Below are positions 40,993-49,335 of a stretch of DNA of 64,000 nucleotides, piece by piece. The stretch lies in NCBI RefSeq assembly GCF_000519325.1, contig NZ_KI912613.1, positions 145,631-209,630 of the forward strand. The letters are read 5' to 3'. Made by a program: the position numbers and the translations under genes. The number at the start of each line of letters is the position of its first letter. Positions within the stretch are counted from its first letter, which is position 1. A model generated the notes under the pieces. It did not search any database and was not told the DNA's origin. It saw only the letters and a list, made by a program, of their open reading frames with translations. The DNA is from Patulibacter minatonensis DSM 18081. Its GTDB lineage: Bacteria > Actinomycetota > Thermoleophilia > Solirubrobacterales > Solirubrobacteraceae.

Positions 40993-42282
40993 TCACTTGA
41001 TCGTGATCGAGATCGTCCGCGCCTCCCCCACGAAGTCCGGGGTGCTGGGCAGGGCCTCGAGCTTGTACGAGCCCTTGGCCAGCTTCTTGCCCTTCAGGCG
41101 CCCGGAGAACCGGACGGTGTTCTCGCCCTTGGTGTCCTGGTGGTTGAACGAGCCGTACTCGACGGGGCGGGTGCAGCGGTCCTTCTTCGCCACGGCCTTG
41201 CCCTTCTTCGGCGCGAGGCAGTCGTCGCCGACCTTGCGGCCCGGCTTCGGCTGGTAGACGGTGAACGTCGTCAGGGACGGCGCGCTGACGTCCCACGAGA
41301 GCGTCGTGCCGGTCTTCTTCGACCCCGAGGCCGGGTTCGTGCCGCCGCTCGTGGCCGCCTTGAACGACCGCGGGGTCGCGGCGAGGTCGTCGAGGATCAC
41401 GCCGTCCGAGCTGCCGTCGTCGAAGGTCAGCGTGACGCTCGGGTCGTCGGTCGACGAGACGATCTGCGTGTCCGTCGCCGTGGCGATCGTGCCGGAGGAG
41501 CCGGCCCCGCCGCCGCCACCGGCGACGCCGCCACCACTGCCGTTCAGGCCGCCGGCACCGCCGAAGAGGCCCGCCCCGCCGCCGCCACCGGCGCCCGAGT
41601 CGACCTTCAGCGCCGTGTCGTTCGCGGCGCCGCCGAGTCCGAGCGCGCCGACCGGGGCGCCGACGCCGCCGGGAGCGGTCGGCGTGGCGCCGAACCCGCC
41701 GGAGCCGCCGGTCGCCCCGACGCCCGCCAGCCCGTTGCCGCCGGTCGCGGCGGAGGCGTCGCCGCCGGACCCGCCGGCGTTGCCCCCGCCGGACCCGCCG
41801 CCGCCCGCGGCGACCACGATCCGGGAGCCGAGCGACCCGGCCGCGGCCCGCTCGACGGTCCGCAGGTCGGAGGCGCCGCCGCCCCCGCCGCCCGCGCCGC
41901 CCGCGTTCGAGTCGACGCCGAGGACGTTCCCGCCCTTCGCGCCGCCGTTGAAGCCGCCCGCGCCGCCGGTCGACCGCGCGCCGTCGCCGCCGCGCCCGCC
42001 GACCTCGACGAACAACTGCTGCCCCGGGACCACCAGGACGTCGGAGGTGACCTGGGCGGCCGCGCTGCCGAGCGTGCCGGCGACGATGCCCCGGGCGCCG
42101 GCGCCGCCGCGGCCGCCGATCGCGACGACATGGAGTGAGGTGACGCCCTCGGGGACGACGAACGTCTGCTCAGCACCGGTCGAGGTGAACGTGGCCGAAG
42201 CCGCATCGGCGGACGGGACGGCCACGGCGGCGGCGAGCGCGGCGGCAGCGAGGGTGGAGGTGAGGATCGTGCGGTGCGACAT
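40993..42282 (-). CDS. secreted glycine-rich protein
   Basis: A 429-residue protein with a Sec signal peptide (ILTSTLAAAALAAAVAVPSA, cleavage near SADAA). The mature part begins with a beta segment FTSTGAEQTFVVPEGVTSLH, typical of glycine-rich surface proteins. About 200 residues follow in which glycine runs dominate (GGAGGGGGGAS, GGGGSGGGNAGGSGG and similar). A Lys-rich beta C-terminal domain (VYQPKPGRKVGDDC, RFSGRLKGKKLAKGSYKLE) ends the protein. It may be a cell-surface or matrix protein. A matching plus-strand ORF of 344 codons is a shadow rich in proline and alanine. Confidence 0.75.
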   Translation of the reverse strand: MSHRTILTSTLAAAALAAAVAVPSADAASATFTSTGAEQTFVVPEGVTSLHVVAIGGRGGAGARGIVAGTLGSAAAQVTSDVLVVPGQQLFVEVGGRGGDGARSTGGAGGFNGGAKGGNVLGVDSNAGGAGGGGGGASDLRTVERAAAGSLGSRIVVAAGGGGSGGGNAGGSGGDASAATGGNGLAGVGATGGSGGFGATPTAPGGVGAPVGALGLGGAANDTALKVDSGAGGGGGAGLFGGAGGLNGSGGGVAGGGGGAGSSGTIATATDTQIVSSTDDPSVTLTFDDGSSDGVILDDLAATPRSFKAATSGGTNPASGSKKTGTTLSWDVSAPSLTTFTVYQPKPGRKVGDDCLAPKKGKAVAKKDRCTRPVEYGSFNHQDTKGENTVRFSGRLKGKKLAKGSYKLEALPSTPDFVGEARTISITIK

Positions 42283-42488
42283 GGTGGGCTCCTGAGGGGC
42301 TCGGTGGGTTGGTGGAACGCACCCTGCTGGGGAGCCCATGAAGCGGACGTGAAGTGGAGGGAGGACCTTCGCGGAGCCGGGACGGTGGCCCGCGATGGGG
42401 CCGCGACCGCGGACGGCCTCGCCGGTACGCGTCACCGATCACCCACCTGCCGGGTCCCGTTTCGGGAACGCGACGCCCTGCTGCGCCC

Positions 42489-42911
42489 TCAGGCGGCCGG
42501 CGTGACGTCCGTGAACGTCGCCACGACCGTGCACGGCACGTCGTGGGTACCCGGCATCCGCCGGGTGGTGATCCGCAGCCACCGGACGTCGCCGAGGATG
42601 CCCGCGAACCCGACCAGGGCGTCGCGCACCGGGATGCCGGTGGTGCGGGTCACCTCGACGGGGAGCTCGTGGGCCTCCAGAGGGGTGCCGTCCTCCCGGA
42701 TGGCGCCCCACTGGACGGCGCCGACGGGTCGCTCCTCGGTCATCAGCTCCGCCAGGTCGGCGAGGAGCTTCCGGGACAGGCGGTTGGCGTAGACGAGCTC
42801 GCCGGCGACGCCATGGACGCTGACCGCGACGCCGAGCGCGTCGAGGACCGCGAGCGCCTCGTGGTGCTCGAGCGGCGGTCGCGCGTCGGTGGTGTCGGTC
42901 GCGGGTCCCAT
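42489..42911 (-). CDS. PAS domain protein
   Basis: A 140-residue protein that is a single PAS domain: HHEALAVLDALGVAVSVHGV, then a YANRLSRKLL helix, and the terminal strands VRWLRITTRRMPGTHDVPCT and VVATFTDVTPAA. The last words VVATFTDVT match the usual end of a PAS domain before an output module, but the protein stops there. It could act through a partner, or be what is left of a longer sensor. ATG 42911 is the assumed start; GTG 42971 would add 20 residues. Confidence 0.7.
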   Translation of the reverse strand: MGPATDTTDARPPLEHHEALAVLDALGVAVSVHGVAGELVYANRLSRKLLADLAELMTEERPVGAVQWGAIREDGTPLEAHELPVEVTRTTGIPVRDALVGFAGILGDVRWLRITTRRMPGTHDVPCTVVATFTDVTPAA

Positions 42912-43124
42912 GTCGCGTCGGAGGATCGACGACGGAGCACGGGCGGTCAAGCCGATGCGACGGGTGGACACCTGGGAGCTGCGTGGCCGGCTTCCGGAGG
43001 ACTCACGGGCGGCGGGGGTACGGCGGGCGGAACGGGCCGGCCGGCGGTGTGGCGAGCGGCGCGGCGCGGTGGACGCGGCGCGGTGGACGCGGCGCGGCGG
43101 CAGGCGGTGCCTGCGGGGTGGTCG

Positions 43125-43313
43125 CTAGTGCGCGACGACGAAGACCGGGGCGCTGCGGCGGGCGGCCTTCGGGGCGGCCGGAGCGGCGGCGCGGACCTGG
43201 CCGCGGTGGTTCGCGTAGGCCACGGCGCCGAGGAGCGCGACGTTGAGGACGACCCAGGCGGCGAGGAGTACGAGTGCGATGAACATGGGATTGATCCTGC
43301 GCTCCACGCCCAT
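43125..43313 (-). CDS. small single-pass membrane protein
   Basis: A 62-residue protein with one transmembrane helix (about residues 11-33, FIALVLLAAWVVLNVALLGAV) and a basic Ala/Pro-rich C-terminal tail. The start at 43313 follows CGGAGG at good spacing; an internal ATG at codon 10 is possible. Hypothetical. The 213-bp gap on its downstream side (42912-43124) contains a short 14-bp tandem duplication (GCGGCGCGGTGGAC) and nothing else. Confidence 0.55.
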   Translation of the reverse strand: MGVERRINPMFIALVLLAAWVVLNVALLGAVAYANHRGQVRAAAPAAPKAARRSAPVFVVAH

Positions 43314-43530
43314 CGAAACCGCCTCCGAAAGGTGTCATTTGCCTATCCGTCCAGACACTCTTGACAACAGGCGGATCTATGCATCCCCCTATTGGTGAAC
43401 GCTGTCTCCCCCACCTCCGCACCGATCGGTGGAGGGCGCCGCTCATCCCCCACGAAACGGTGGATTCTCGCGACCGCGACGGCCCGTCCGGCGCGGTGGT
43501 TCCGGGGGTCCGGCGGGCGCCCGGCCACGG

Positions 43531-43608
43531 CACGTGGTCGCGATTCGGACGCCCCCGGAGGCCAAAGGCCGACCACGTCCCCGGCCCGCCACACGTGGTC
43601 GCGATTCG
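43531..43608. repeat. direct repeat pair, 61 bp apart, related to the palindromic elements
   Basis: CACGTGGTCGCGATTCG occurs at 43531-43547 and again at 43592-43608, an offset of 61 as in two of the palindrome pairs, and shares their CACGTGGTCG core. An inverted copy GACCACGT (43571-43578) lies between. They sit in the 394-bp gap between the small membrane protein and the sigma factor gene (43314-43707), in which I see no gene. Confidence 0.75.
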
Positions 43609-43707
43609 TGCGCGCCCACCGGTCCGGGTCCCGTGGGAGCATCGCCCGGCAGGCGGTCGTCCCGGTCCGCCTGATGACTTTCCGGCCGCCCCGCCGTCAC
43701 ACCGACC

Positions 43708-44661
43708 ATGACCCCCTCCACCGACACCGACCACGACGCCTTCGAGGCGCAGGTGCGCCGCCACACCCGCGAGCTGCGCGTCCACTGCTACCGGATGACG
43801 GGCTCCCTCGAGGAGTCCGAGGACCTCGTCCAGGAGACGTTCCTGCGCGCCTGGCGCAAGCGGGAGCAGTACGCGGGACGCGCGTCGCTCCGGGCGTGGC
43901 TCTACCGGATCGCGACGAACGCGTGCCTCGACGCGCTCGACAAGCGCCCGCGGACCCCGACGGCGTCGGGCGAGGTCCTGTGGCTGCAGCCGTTCCCGGA
44001 CGCGCTGCTCGCCGAGCTGCCGTCGGACGACGAGGGCCCGGAGGCCGCGGTCGTCGCGAAGGAGACGTTCGAGCTGACGTTCCTGGTCGCGATCCAGCGC
44101 CTCGCGCCCCTGCCGCGCGCCGTCCTGATCCTGCGCGACGTCCTCGATCTCTCCGCCCGCGAGACCGCCGAGGTGCTCGAGACGACGGTCGCGTCGGTGA
44201 ACTCCGCCCTGCAGCGCGCGCGGGCCGGCCTGCGGGAGCACCTGCCCGAGCCCCGCGCCGCGTGGCGTCCCGACCAGGACCCCGACGCCGCCCAGCGCGA
44301 CCTCCTCGCGCGCTACGTCGAGGCGTCCGAGCGCGGCGACGTCGAGGCCCTCGCGGCGCTCTCCCACGAGGACCTGCGCTTCTCGATGCCGCCGCAGCCC
44401 GACGTCTTCGAGGGCCGCGACGCCGTCATCGGCTGCTGGGTCGACGGCGGCTTCGGCTCCGAGTCCTTCGGCGAGACGCGCTGCGTGCTCACCGGCGCCA
44501 ACGGCCAGCCGGCGGTCGCCTGCTACGTCCGGACGCCAGGGGCCGACGCGTTCCGCCCGCTGGCCGTCGACGTCCTGCGCTTCGAGGACGGCCTGGTCCG
44601 CGAGGTCGTCACGTTCGACGGGTCCCTCTTCCCGAACTTCGGGCTGCCGGCGACGGTGTAG
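43708..44661 (+). CDS. SigG-like ECF sigma factor with SnoaL-like C-terminal domain
   Basis: A 317-residue sigma factor. Region 2: TRELRVHCYRMTGSLEESED, LVQETFLRAWRKREQY and LRAWLYRIATNACLDALDKR. Region 4: LPRAVLILRDVLDLSARETA and TTVASVNSALQRARAGLREH. A C-terminal NTF2/SnoaL-like domain (ARYVEASERGDVEALAALSH to LFPNFGLPATV, about residues 195-317) is characteristic of the SigJ/SigG-type ECF groups, in which it regulates the sigma factor in place of an anti-sigma protein. It has no operon partner. WLQPFPDALLAEL is conserved in the SigG group. Confidence 0.9.
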   Translation: MTPSTDTDHDAFEAQVRRHTRELRVHCYRMTGSLEESEDLVQETFLRAWRKREQYAGRASLRAWLYRIATNACLDALDKRPRTPTASGEVLWLQPFPDALLAELPSDDEGPEAAVVAKETFELTFLVAIQRLAPLPRAVLILRDVLDLSARETAEVLETTVASVNSALQRARAGLREHLPEPRAAWRPDQDPDAAQRDLLARYVEASERGDVEALAALSHEDLRFSMPPQPDVFEGRDAVIGCWVDGGFGSESFGETRCVLTGANGQPAVACYVRTPGADAFRPLAVDVLRFEDGLVREVVTFDGSLFPNFGLPATV

Positions 44662-44700
44662 GGCGCGGCGCTGCCGGCGGGGCCGGGCGCGTCCGGCGGA

Positions 44701-44724
44701 CGCCGGGCCGTCGTCGGCCCGGCG
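44701..44724. terminator. bidirectional terminator hairpin
   Basis: CGCCGGGCC and GGCCCGGCG form a 9-bp stem with a 6-nt loop between the sigma factor and the convergent secreted protein gene. Confidence 0.65.
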
Positions 44725-44735
44725 CGTCGTCGCCC

Positions 44736-46805
44736 CTACCGCTTGCCGTTGTGCGCCTTGTAGGTGACGCGCTTCCACTTCGACGCGTTGCCGGCCAGGT
44801 CGATCGCCCGGACCCACTTCGCGGCGGACGGCTCGACCCGGAACGAGCGGCTGTTCCTCAGCTTCAGCACCTTGGCCTTCTTGGCGCTCTTCTTCGCCGA
44901 GTACTGGATGCGCTGGACGCCGGAGCCCGTGTCCTTCGCCGCGACGCGGGCGGTCGCGACCTTCGTCGCGGCGCGCGAGTTGACCGTCGCCGCCGTCACG
45001 GTCGGGGCGGTCGTGTCGAGGAGGATGTCGTCGGAGTACGTCTGGTCCGCGTCGATCCCGGGACCGACGAACCGGACGTAGACGACGCGGGCGCGCCGCT
45101 GGCTGCCGCGCGCGTCGAGCGTCCACGCGTACGTGTCGTTCGCGGCGACCGGGACCTGCGTCGGCGCGTCGAACGAGCCGTCGTTGCTGATGAGGACCGC
45201 GGTGGCGCCCGAGGGCTTGCGGATCCTGAGCGACACGGCCGTGGTGTTCGTGGCCTCGGCGCCGTTGTTGATCGTCACGCCGGTGCGGGTGCCGGTCGGC
45301 GGGGTCGTCGTTCCGGACGGGGTGACCGCGGTGCTCTGCGCGGTCGCGCCGCCGGCGGGGTTGCTCGCCGTCACCGCGCAGGTGATGGAGCGGCCGGCGT
45401 CGGCGGCGACCAGCGGGTACGTGTCGCCGGTCGCGACCTGGCTGCCGTCGCGCCGCCAGCTGTAGGCGTAGGTCGTCGGGAACCAGGCCCAGTCGCCGCG
45501 GGTGCAGGTCAGGGTCTGGCCGATCTGGGCGGTGCCCTGGATCTGCGGGACGCCCGTGTTGACCGGGGTGTTCCAGGTCGACGAGGCCGGCGCGCTCGAG
45601 GCGACGGTGGAGCCGGACGCGTTGACCGCCGTGACCTCGCAGACGAGCTGGCTCCCGACGTCCGCGCCGGAGATCCCGTAGACGTCGCCCGTCCCGACGA
45701 CCGTGCCGTTGCGGAGCCAGCGCTTGTCGTAGCGCGTCGGGGAGTTCGTCCACGTGCCCGGGGTGCACGTCACGACGGCGCCGGGGTTGCGGTCGCCCAC
45801 GATCGTCGGCGCGGCGGTGTTCGCCGGGGTCTGACCGGCCGGCGGACCGCCGGTGGTCCCGTTCGCCGTCGCGGTCCAGAACGTGTAGCCGTACGGGTTC
45901 CAGCGCTGGACGCGCTCGTTGCCGCTGTCGGCGATGAACAGGTTGCCCGCCTTCTCCGTCCCGTCCTGGCCGGCGATGTCGAACGCCTGCGGGGTGTTCA
46001 GCTGCCCGGCCGCGGTGCCGGTGCTGCCCAGCACGCGGAACTCGCCGCCGGCCGAGTCGTAGAGGTGGATCTTGCTGTCCGTCACGTCCCCGACGGTGAG
46101 GACGCCGAACTCGTCGACGAAGAGGTCCGACGGCGTGTAGCCGTACGTGCGGGTCGCGTCGGGGCCGGCGGCGAGGTTCGTGGGCGCGAACGAGGCGACG
46201 GCCTTCGCGTCGGGCAGCCCGACGTAGACGGCGCGCGTGTTCGCGGGGCCCGTGAGGTAGCGCGGCGACGTGATGCGGCCCGGGCGGGACGTCGTCGTCG
46301 TGGTCTCCGCGACCGCCAGCGTCGCGGACGCCGGATCCAGCTTCAGCACCTGGTTGGCGCACGGATGGGCGACGTAGAGCGCGACCGGGGTGGTCGACGC
46401 GCCGTCGACGCGGACGTCGAGCCCGCCGTACTTCGTGGCGTCGGGCGTGCCGTTGGTGCAGGCCGAGAGCTGGGTGCCCTTGACGAACGTGCCGCCCTTC
46501 GTGAACTCCTGGACCCGGCGGTTCGTGTCGAGGACGAAGACGTGGCCGTCGGTCCCGGGCGCGACGCCGATCGCGACGATGCCGCCGAGCTGGCCCGCGC
46601 CGCTGCCGGGCGTCCCCCAGGCCGGCAGGCCCGTGGTCGTCCCGTCGACGGCGATGCGCTGGATCCCCCCGGTGGCCGCGTAACCGACGTACGAGGTGCC
46701 GTCCGAGCCGGTGCCGATGGCGGACGGACCGACCGCCATGGCTGAAGCGGCGGTGAGGAGCAGACCCGCTGCGGCGAGCGAGAGCGTCAGGAGGCGACGG
46801 GACAT
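44736..46805 (-). CDS. large secreted protein: NHL-like propeller plus Ig-like repeats
   Basis: A 689-residue protein with a signal peptide (RRLLTLSLAAAGLLLTAASA). Residues 30-340 read as an NHL-type propeller: GTPGSGAGQLGGIVAIGVAP, VFVLDTNRRVQEFT, GTAAGQLNTPQAFDIAG and LFIADSGNERVQRW. Then come two Ig-like units of about 85 residues with the shared pattern T-C-T-x-G-x-W...Y...W-x-R-x-G/D (CTPGTWTNSP, CTRGDWAWFP). A C-terminal Lys-rich domain includes LLDTTAPTVTAATVNSRAAT. Probably displayed at the surface. Two overlapping palindromes lie upstream at 46926-46955. Confidence 0.8.
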   Translation of the reverse strand: MSRRLLTLSLAAAGLLLTAASAMAVGPSAIGTGSDGTSYVGYAATGGIQRIAVDGTTTGLPAWGTPGSGAGQLGGIVAIGVAPGTDGHVFVLDTNRRVQEFTKGGTFVKGTQLSACTNGTPDATKYGGLDVRVDGASTTPVALYVAHPCANQVLKLDPASATLAVAETTTTTSRPGRITSPRYLTGPANTRAVYVGLPDAKAVASFAPTNLAAGPDATRTYGYTPSDLFVDEFGVLTVGDVTDSKIHLYDSAGGEFRVLGSTGTAAGQLNTPQAFDIAGQDGTEKAGNLFIADSGNERVQRWNPYGYTFWTATANGTTGGPPAGQTPANTAAPTIVGDRNPGAVVTCTPGTWTNSPTRYDKRWLRNGTVVGTGDVYGISGADVGSQLVCEVTAVNASGSTVASSAPASSTWNTPVNTGVPQIQGTAQIGQTLTCTRGDWAWFPTTYAYSWRRDGSQVATGDTYPLVAADAGRSITCAVTASNPAGGATAQSTAVTPSGTTTPPTGTRTGVTINNGAEATNTTAVSLRIRKPSGATAVLISNDGSFDAPTQVPVAANDTYAWTLDARGSQRRARVVYVRFVGPGIDADQTYSDDILLDTTAPTVTAATVNSRAATKVATARVAAKDTGSGVQRIQYSAKKSAKKAKVLKLRNSRSFRVEPSAAKWVRAIDLAGNASKWKRVTYKAHNGKR

Positions 46806-46925
46806 GGGGATCCTTGGGCGATGGGAACGTCGACGCACGGTGCGCGGGCGCCGGGGGGAAGCGCGGCGAAGGCCTCGGCCGCCTGAGACTACGCACCGAA
46901 ACACCCACCCGGCAACGACGAACCA

Positions 46926-46955
46926 GGGTGATCTCGCATCACCCGTGTGGTGATG
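46926..46955. promoter_or_regulatory. alternating operator-like array (GGTGAT/ATCACC, 11-bp period)
   Basis: GGTGAT at 46927, ATCACC at 46938 and GGTGAT at 46949 alternate in orientation with an 11-bp step, about one helical turn. They give two overlapping perfect palindromes (GGGTGAT-n5-ATCACCC and CATCACC-n5-GGTGATG), and a third overlapping dyad GTGTGG/CCACAC extends to 46963. The array is in the 348-bp divergent gap between the secreted protein and the sigma factor; the rest of that gap shows no gene. Confidence 0.6.
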
Positions 46956-47153
46956 TTCCACACGTCCTGTGCACACCTCCACCAATTGCCGGATGGAGGA
47001 CTCCACCGATGGTGGGAGGCAGGTGGCCCCTGGCGTCCCGGGTCGTGGGACCGACGTCCTCGAACGCCGCCCGCGACGCGCCGGATCCGCGACGCGCGGC
47101 CGGGTGCGGGATCATCGGGTCACACGTCGGCCGCTGCTACGTAGAACAGGGAG

Positions 47154-47696
47154 ATGCCGGACGACACCCCCGACGCCGTGCTGCTGGCCAGCCGCGTCCC
47201 CGACGACTTCGGGCGCTTCTACCGGCGGCACGTCGGCGCCGTGACGAGCTACGTCGGTCGGCGGACCGAACGGGCGGACGTGGCGTTCGACGTCGTCGCG
47301 GAGACCTTCGCCCGCGCGCTCGCCCGGCGCGACCACTTCGACCCGGCGCGCGGGCCGGCGATCGCCTGGCTGCTCACGATCGCCCGGAACCTGATGATCG
47401 ACGCCGCCCGCCGCGGCCGGGTCGCCGACGAGACCCGCCGGCGCCTGCGGCACGAGCCCGTCGCGCTCGACGACGACGACCTGGCGGCGATCGACCGACG
47501 CCGGGACGTCGACCTCGCCGCCGCGCTCGGCGCGCTTCCGGAGGACCAGCGGACCCTGGTGCTGCAACGCGTCCTCGAGGAGCGGTCCTACCCGTCGCTG
47601 GCCGCCGACGTCGGCTGCTCGGAGCAGGTCGTCCGCAAGCGGGTCAGCCGGGCGCTCGCCTCGCTGCGCCACCTCGTGAAGGAGCAGCAGTCGTGA
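47154..47696 (+). CDS. ECF-type RNA polymerase sigma factor
   Basis: A 180-residue ECF sigma factor. Region 2: FGRFYRRHVGAVTSYVGRRT, VAFDVVAETFARALARRDHF and AIAWLLTIARNLMIDAARRG. Region 4: LPEDQRTLVLQRVLEERSYP with the recognition helix SEQVVRKRVSRALASLRHL. It is similar in architecture to the sigma factor at 22983 (both have V-A-E-T-F-A-x-A-hydrophobic and SEQ-x-x-R-x-RVSRAL). Its stop overlaps the GTG of the next gene. The alternating operator array lies about 200 bp upstream. Confidence 0.9.
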   Translation: MPDDTPDAVLLASRVPDDFGRFYRRHVGAVTSYVGRRTERADVAFDVVAETFARALARRDHFDPARGPAIAWLLTIARNLMIDAARRGRVADETRRRLRHEPVALDDDDLAAIDRRRDVDLAAALGALPEDQRTLVLQRVLEERSYPSLAADVGCSEQVVRKRVSRALASLRHLVKEQQS

Positions 47697-48577
47697 CCAC
47701 GGAGCCGGATCCGTTCGACCGCCTCCACGACGCGCTCGTCGCCTCTGCCGCCGCGGCCCCCGGCGCCGAGGTGTCCACCGCGCGGCGTCCGCGGCGCCGG
47801 CTGCCCCGGCGGGCGGGCCTCCTCGCGATCGCGGGCGTCCTGGTCGCCGGCAGCGCCGTGGCGGCCACGACGCCGTGGAACCCGGAGGTCGGGTCGAAGG
47901 GCGGCGGACCGGAGGGCCGGCGGACGCTGTCGAGGACCCACGTGCCAGCGGCGCAGGTCGCCGCGCTCGGCGTGCTCCGGCGCGGGCAGACCGACCGCGA
48001 CCGCTCGACGCCGACCGAGGACCTCCTGGCCGCGCTCGGGAGCCCCGGGCGCGGTCTGCGTCTCGGGTCCGTCCGCCTCCTGCGCGCCGACGACGGGTCC
48101 GCGACGGTCCTGACCTCGGTCGCCCGACTCGGGGACGCCCGGTACGCGCCCCTCATCCGGGATGCGCTGTGCGTCTCGCAGACGACCGGCTTCACGGAGC
48201 GCGAGCGGGCGTCGCGGGCCACGGTGACCTCGGCCGGCCGGAAGATCCCCGCACCCGTCCCGATCGGCGGATCGGGCTGCGGCTCGTTCGAGGACCTCCT
48301 CCGCGGACGACTGCGCACGGTGACCACCGGGCTCGTGCCCGACGGGGTCGCCCGCGTCGAGGTGAAGCTCACGACCGGCAGGGTCATCTCGGCCCCGGTC
48401 GTCGACAACTACTACGTCCTCCCCATCGACGCCTCGAACCCGGGGATGCCCGGCTCGGCGCAGGAGCGCCGCTTCCGGTCGGTCAACGGCCGGCGGATCG
48501 ACTGGGTCGCCCCCGACGGGGAGGTCGTCCGGAAGAACGACATCGCGCGGACGCTGCGCCTCGCCCGCGGCAGCTGA
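47693..48577 (+). CDS. membrane anti-sigma-like protein
   Basis: A 294-residue type II membrane protein: a 40-residue cytoplasmic stretch (FDRLHDALVASAAAAPG), one transmembrane helix (about residues 42-62, GLLAIAGVLVAGSAVAATTP) and an external domain with three cysteines. It has no zinc-binding motif. ARVEVKLTTGRVISAPVVDN near the C-terminus parallels the SLTLTLPDGTRRPLGTNRVG block of the 23525 protein, so both probably descend from one sigma/anti-sigma operon. The GTG start overlaps the sigma stop (GTGA). Anti-sigma function is inferred from coupling and topology. Confidence 0.65.
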   Translation: MTTEPDPFDRLHDALVASAAAAPGAEVSTARRPRRRLPRRAGLLAIAGVLVAGSAVAATTPWNPEVGSKGGGPEGRRTLSRTHVPAAQVAALGVLRRGQTDRDRSTPTEDLLAALGSPGRGLRLGSVRLLRADDGSATVLTSVARLGDARYAPLIRDALCVSQTTGFTERERASRATVTSAGRKIPAPVPIGGSGCGSFEDLLRGRLRTVTTGLVPDGVARVEVKLTTGRVISAPVVDNYYVLPIDASNPGMPGSAQERRFRSVNGRRIDWVAPDGEVVRKNDIARTLRLARGS

Positions 48578-48703
48578 CCCGCGCCGCGTGCGCCGGGTCG
48601 GGGCGCGTGGGAGCGCGTCACGGGACGCCCGAGCCTCCATGTCCCCAGCGTCACGGCCCGGTCGTCGCCCGTCGTGCGGGTCCCGTGGTGGTCCGGCGCG
48701 CGG

Positions 48704-49267
48704 TCAGCCCGCGTCGGTGCGGTACCGCGACAGCACCACCCCGGAGCGGAACGTCCGGACCTCGACCGGGCGGAGCTCCGGCACGGTCGTCCGGTCCTCG
48801 AACAGGCGGCGGCCGCGGCCCTCGACGTGGGGGTACGTGAAGAGGCGGTACTCGTCGACGAGCCCGGAGTCGATCAGCGCGTGCGCCAGCCGGACGCTGC
48901 CGGTCAGCACGATGTCCCGGCCCGCGGCGGCCTTCAGCGCCCGGACCTCCTCCTCGACCGGCCCGCGGAGGATCGTGGTGCCGTCCCATCCGGGATCGTC
49001 GAGGGTGCCCGACACGACGTACTTCGCCACGCGGTCCAGGTGGTCGGTGACGCCGGTGGCGTCGTCCTGCTGCTTCGGCCAGAAGCCGCGCATCTCCTCG
49101 AACGTGACGCGCCCCACGAGGAACGCGTCGGAGGCGTCGGCCTGCGCCATCAGCGCCGCGTTGAGGTCCTCGTGGTCGTCGCCCGGTCCGGCCGGCCCGA
49201 ACCAGCCCGTGTCGTTGGAGACGACGCCGTCGAGGGTGATGTTCTGGGTGATGATGAGATCGCGCAC
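48704..49267 (-). CDS. dihydrofolate reductase family protein (RibD C-terminal domain)
   Basis: A 187-residue member of the same fold as the 36860 protein. VRDLIITQNITLDGVVSNDT is the start, FLVGRVTFEEMRGFWP the cofactor site, VAKYVVSGTLDDPGWDGTTI the middle strand, and IVLTGSVRLAHALIDSGLVD the nucleotide-binding motif with Gly-Ser in place of Gly-Gly. The GTG start is supported by GGGAGGA nine bases upstream. Probably NADPH-dependent; substrate unknown. It lies downstream of the GMC oxidoreductase on the same strand with a 68-bp gap. Confidence 0.85.
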   Translation of the reverse strand: MRDLIITQNITLDGVVSNDTGWFGPAGPGDDHEDLNAALMAQADASDAFLVGRVTFEEMRGFWPKQQDDATGVTDHLDRVAKYVVSGTLDDPGWDGTTILRGPVEEEVRALKAAAGRDIVLTGSVRLAHALIDSGLVDEYRLFTYPHVEGRGRRLFEDRTTVPELRPVEVRTFRSGVVLSRYRTDAG

Positions 49268-49335
49268 GGTTTGTCCTCCCGTCTCGTTTCCCCTGCGACC
49301 CGCCGGGGGCGGCAGACTCATCGGTCTCGGACGGC

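Noticed and set aside
41261-42295. Proline-rich 344-codon plus-strand ORF opposite the glycine-rich gene
   Set aside because: It is the complement of glycine codons; the minus strand has the signal peptide, a good start and domain structure.
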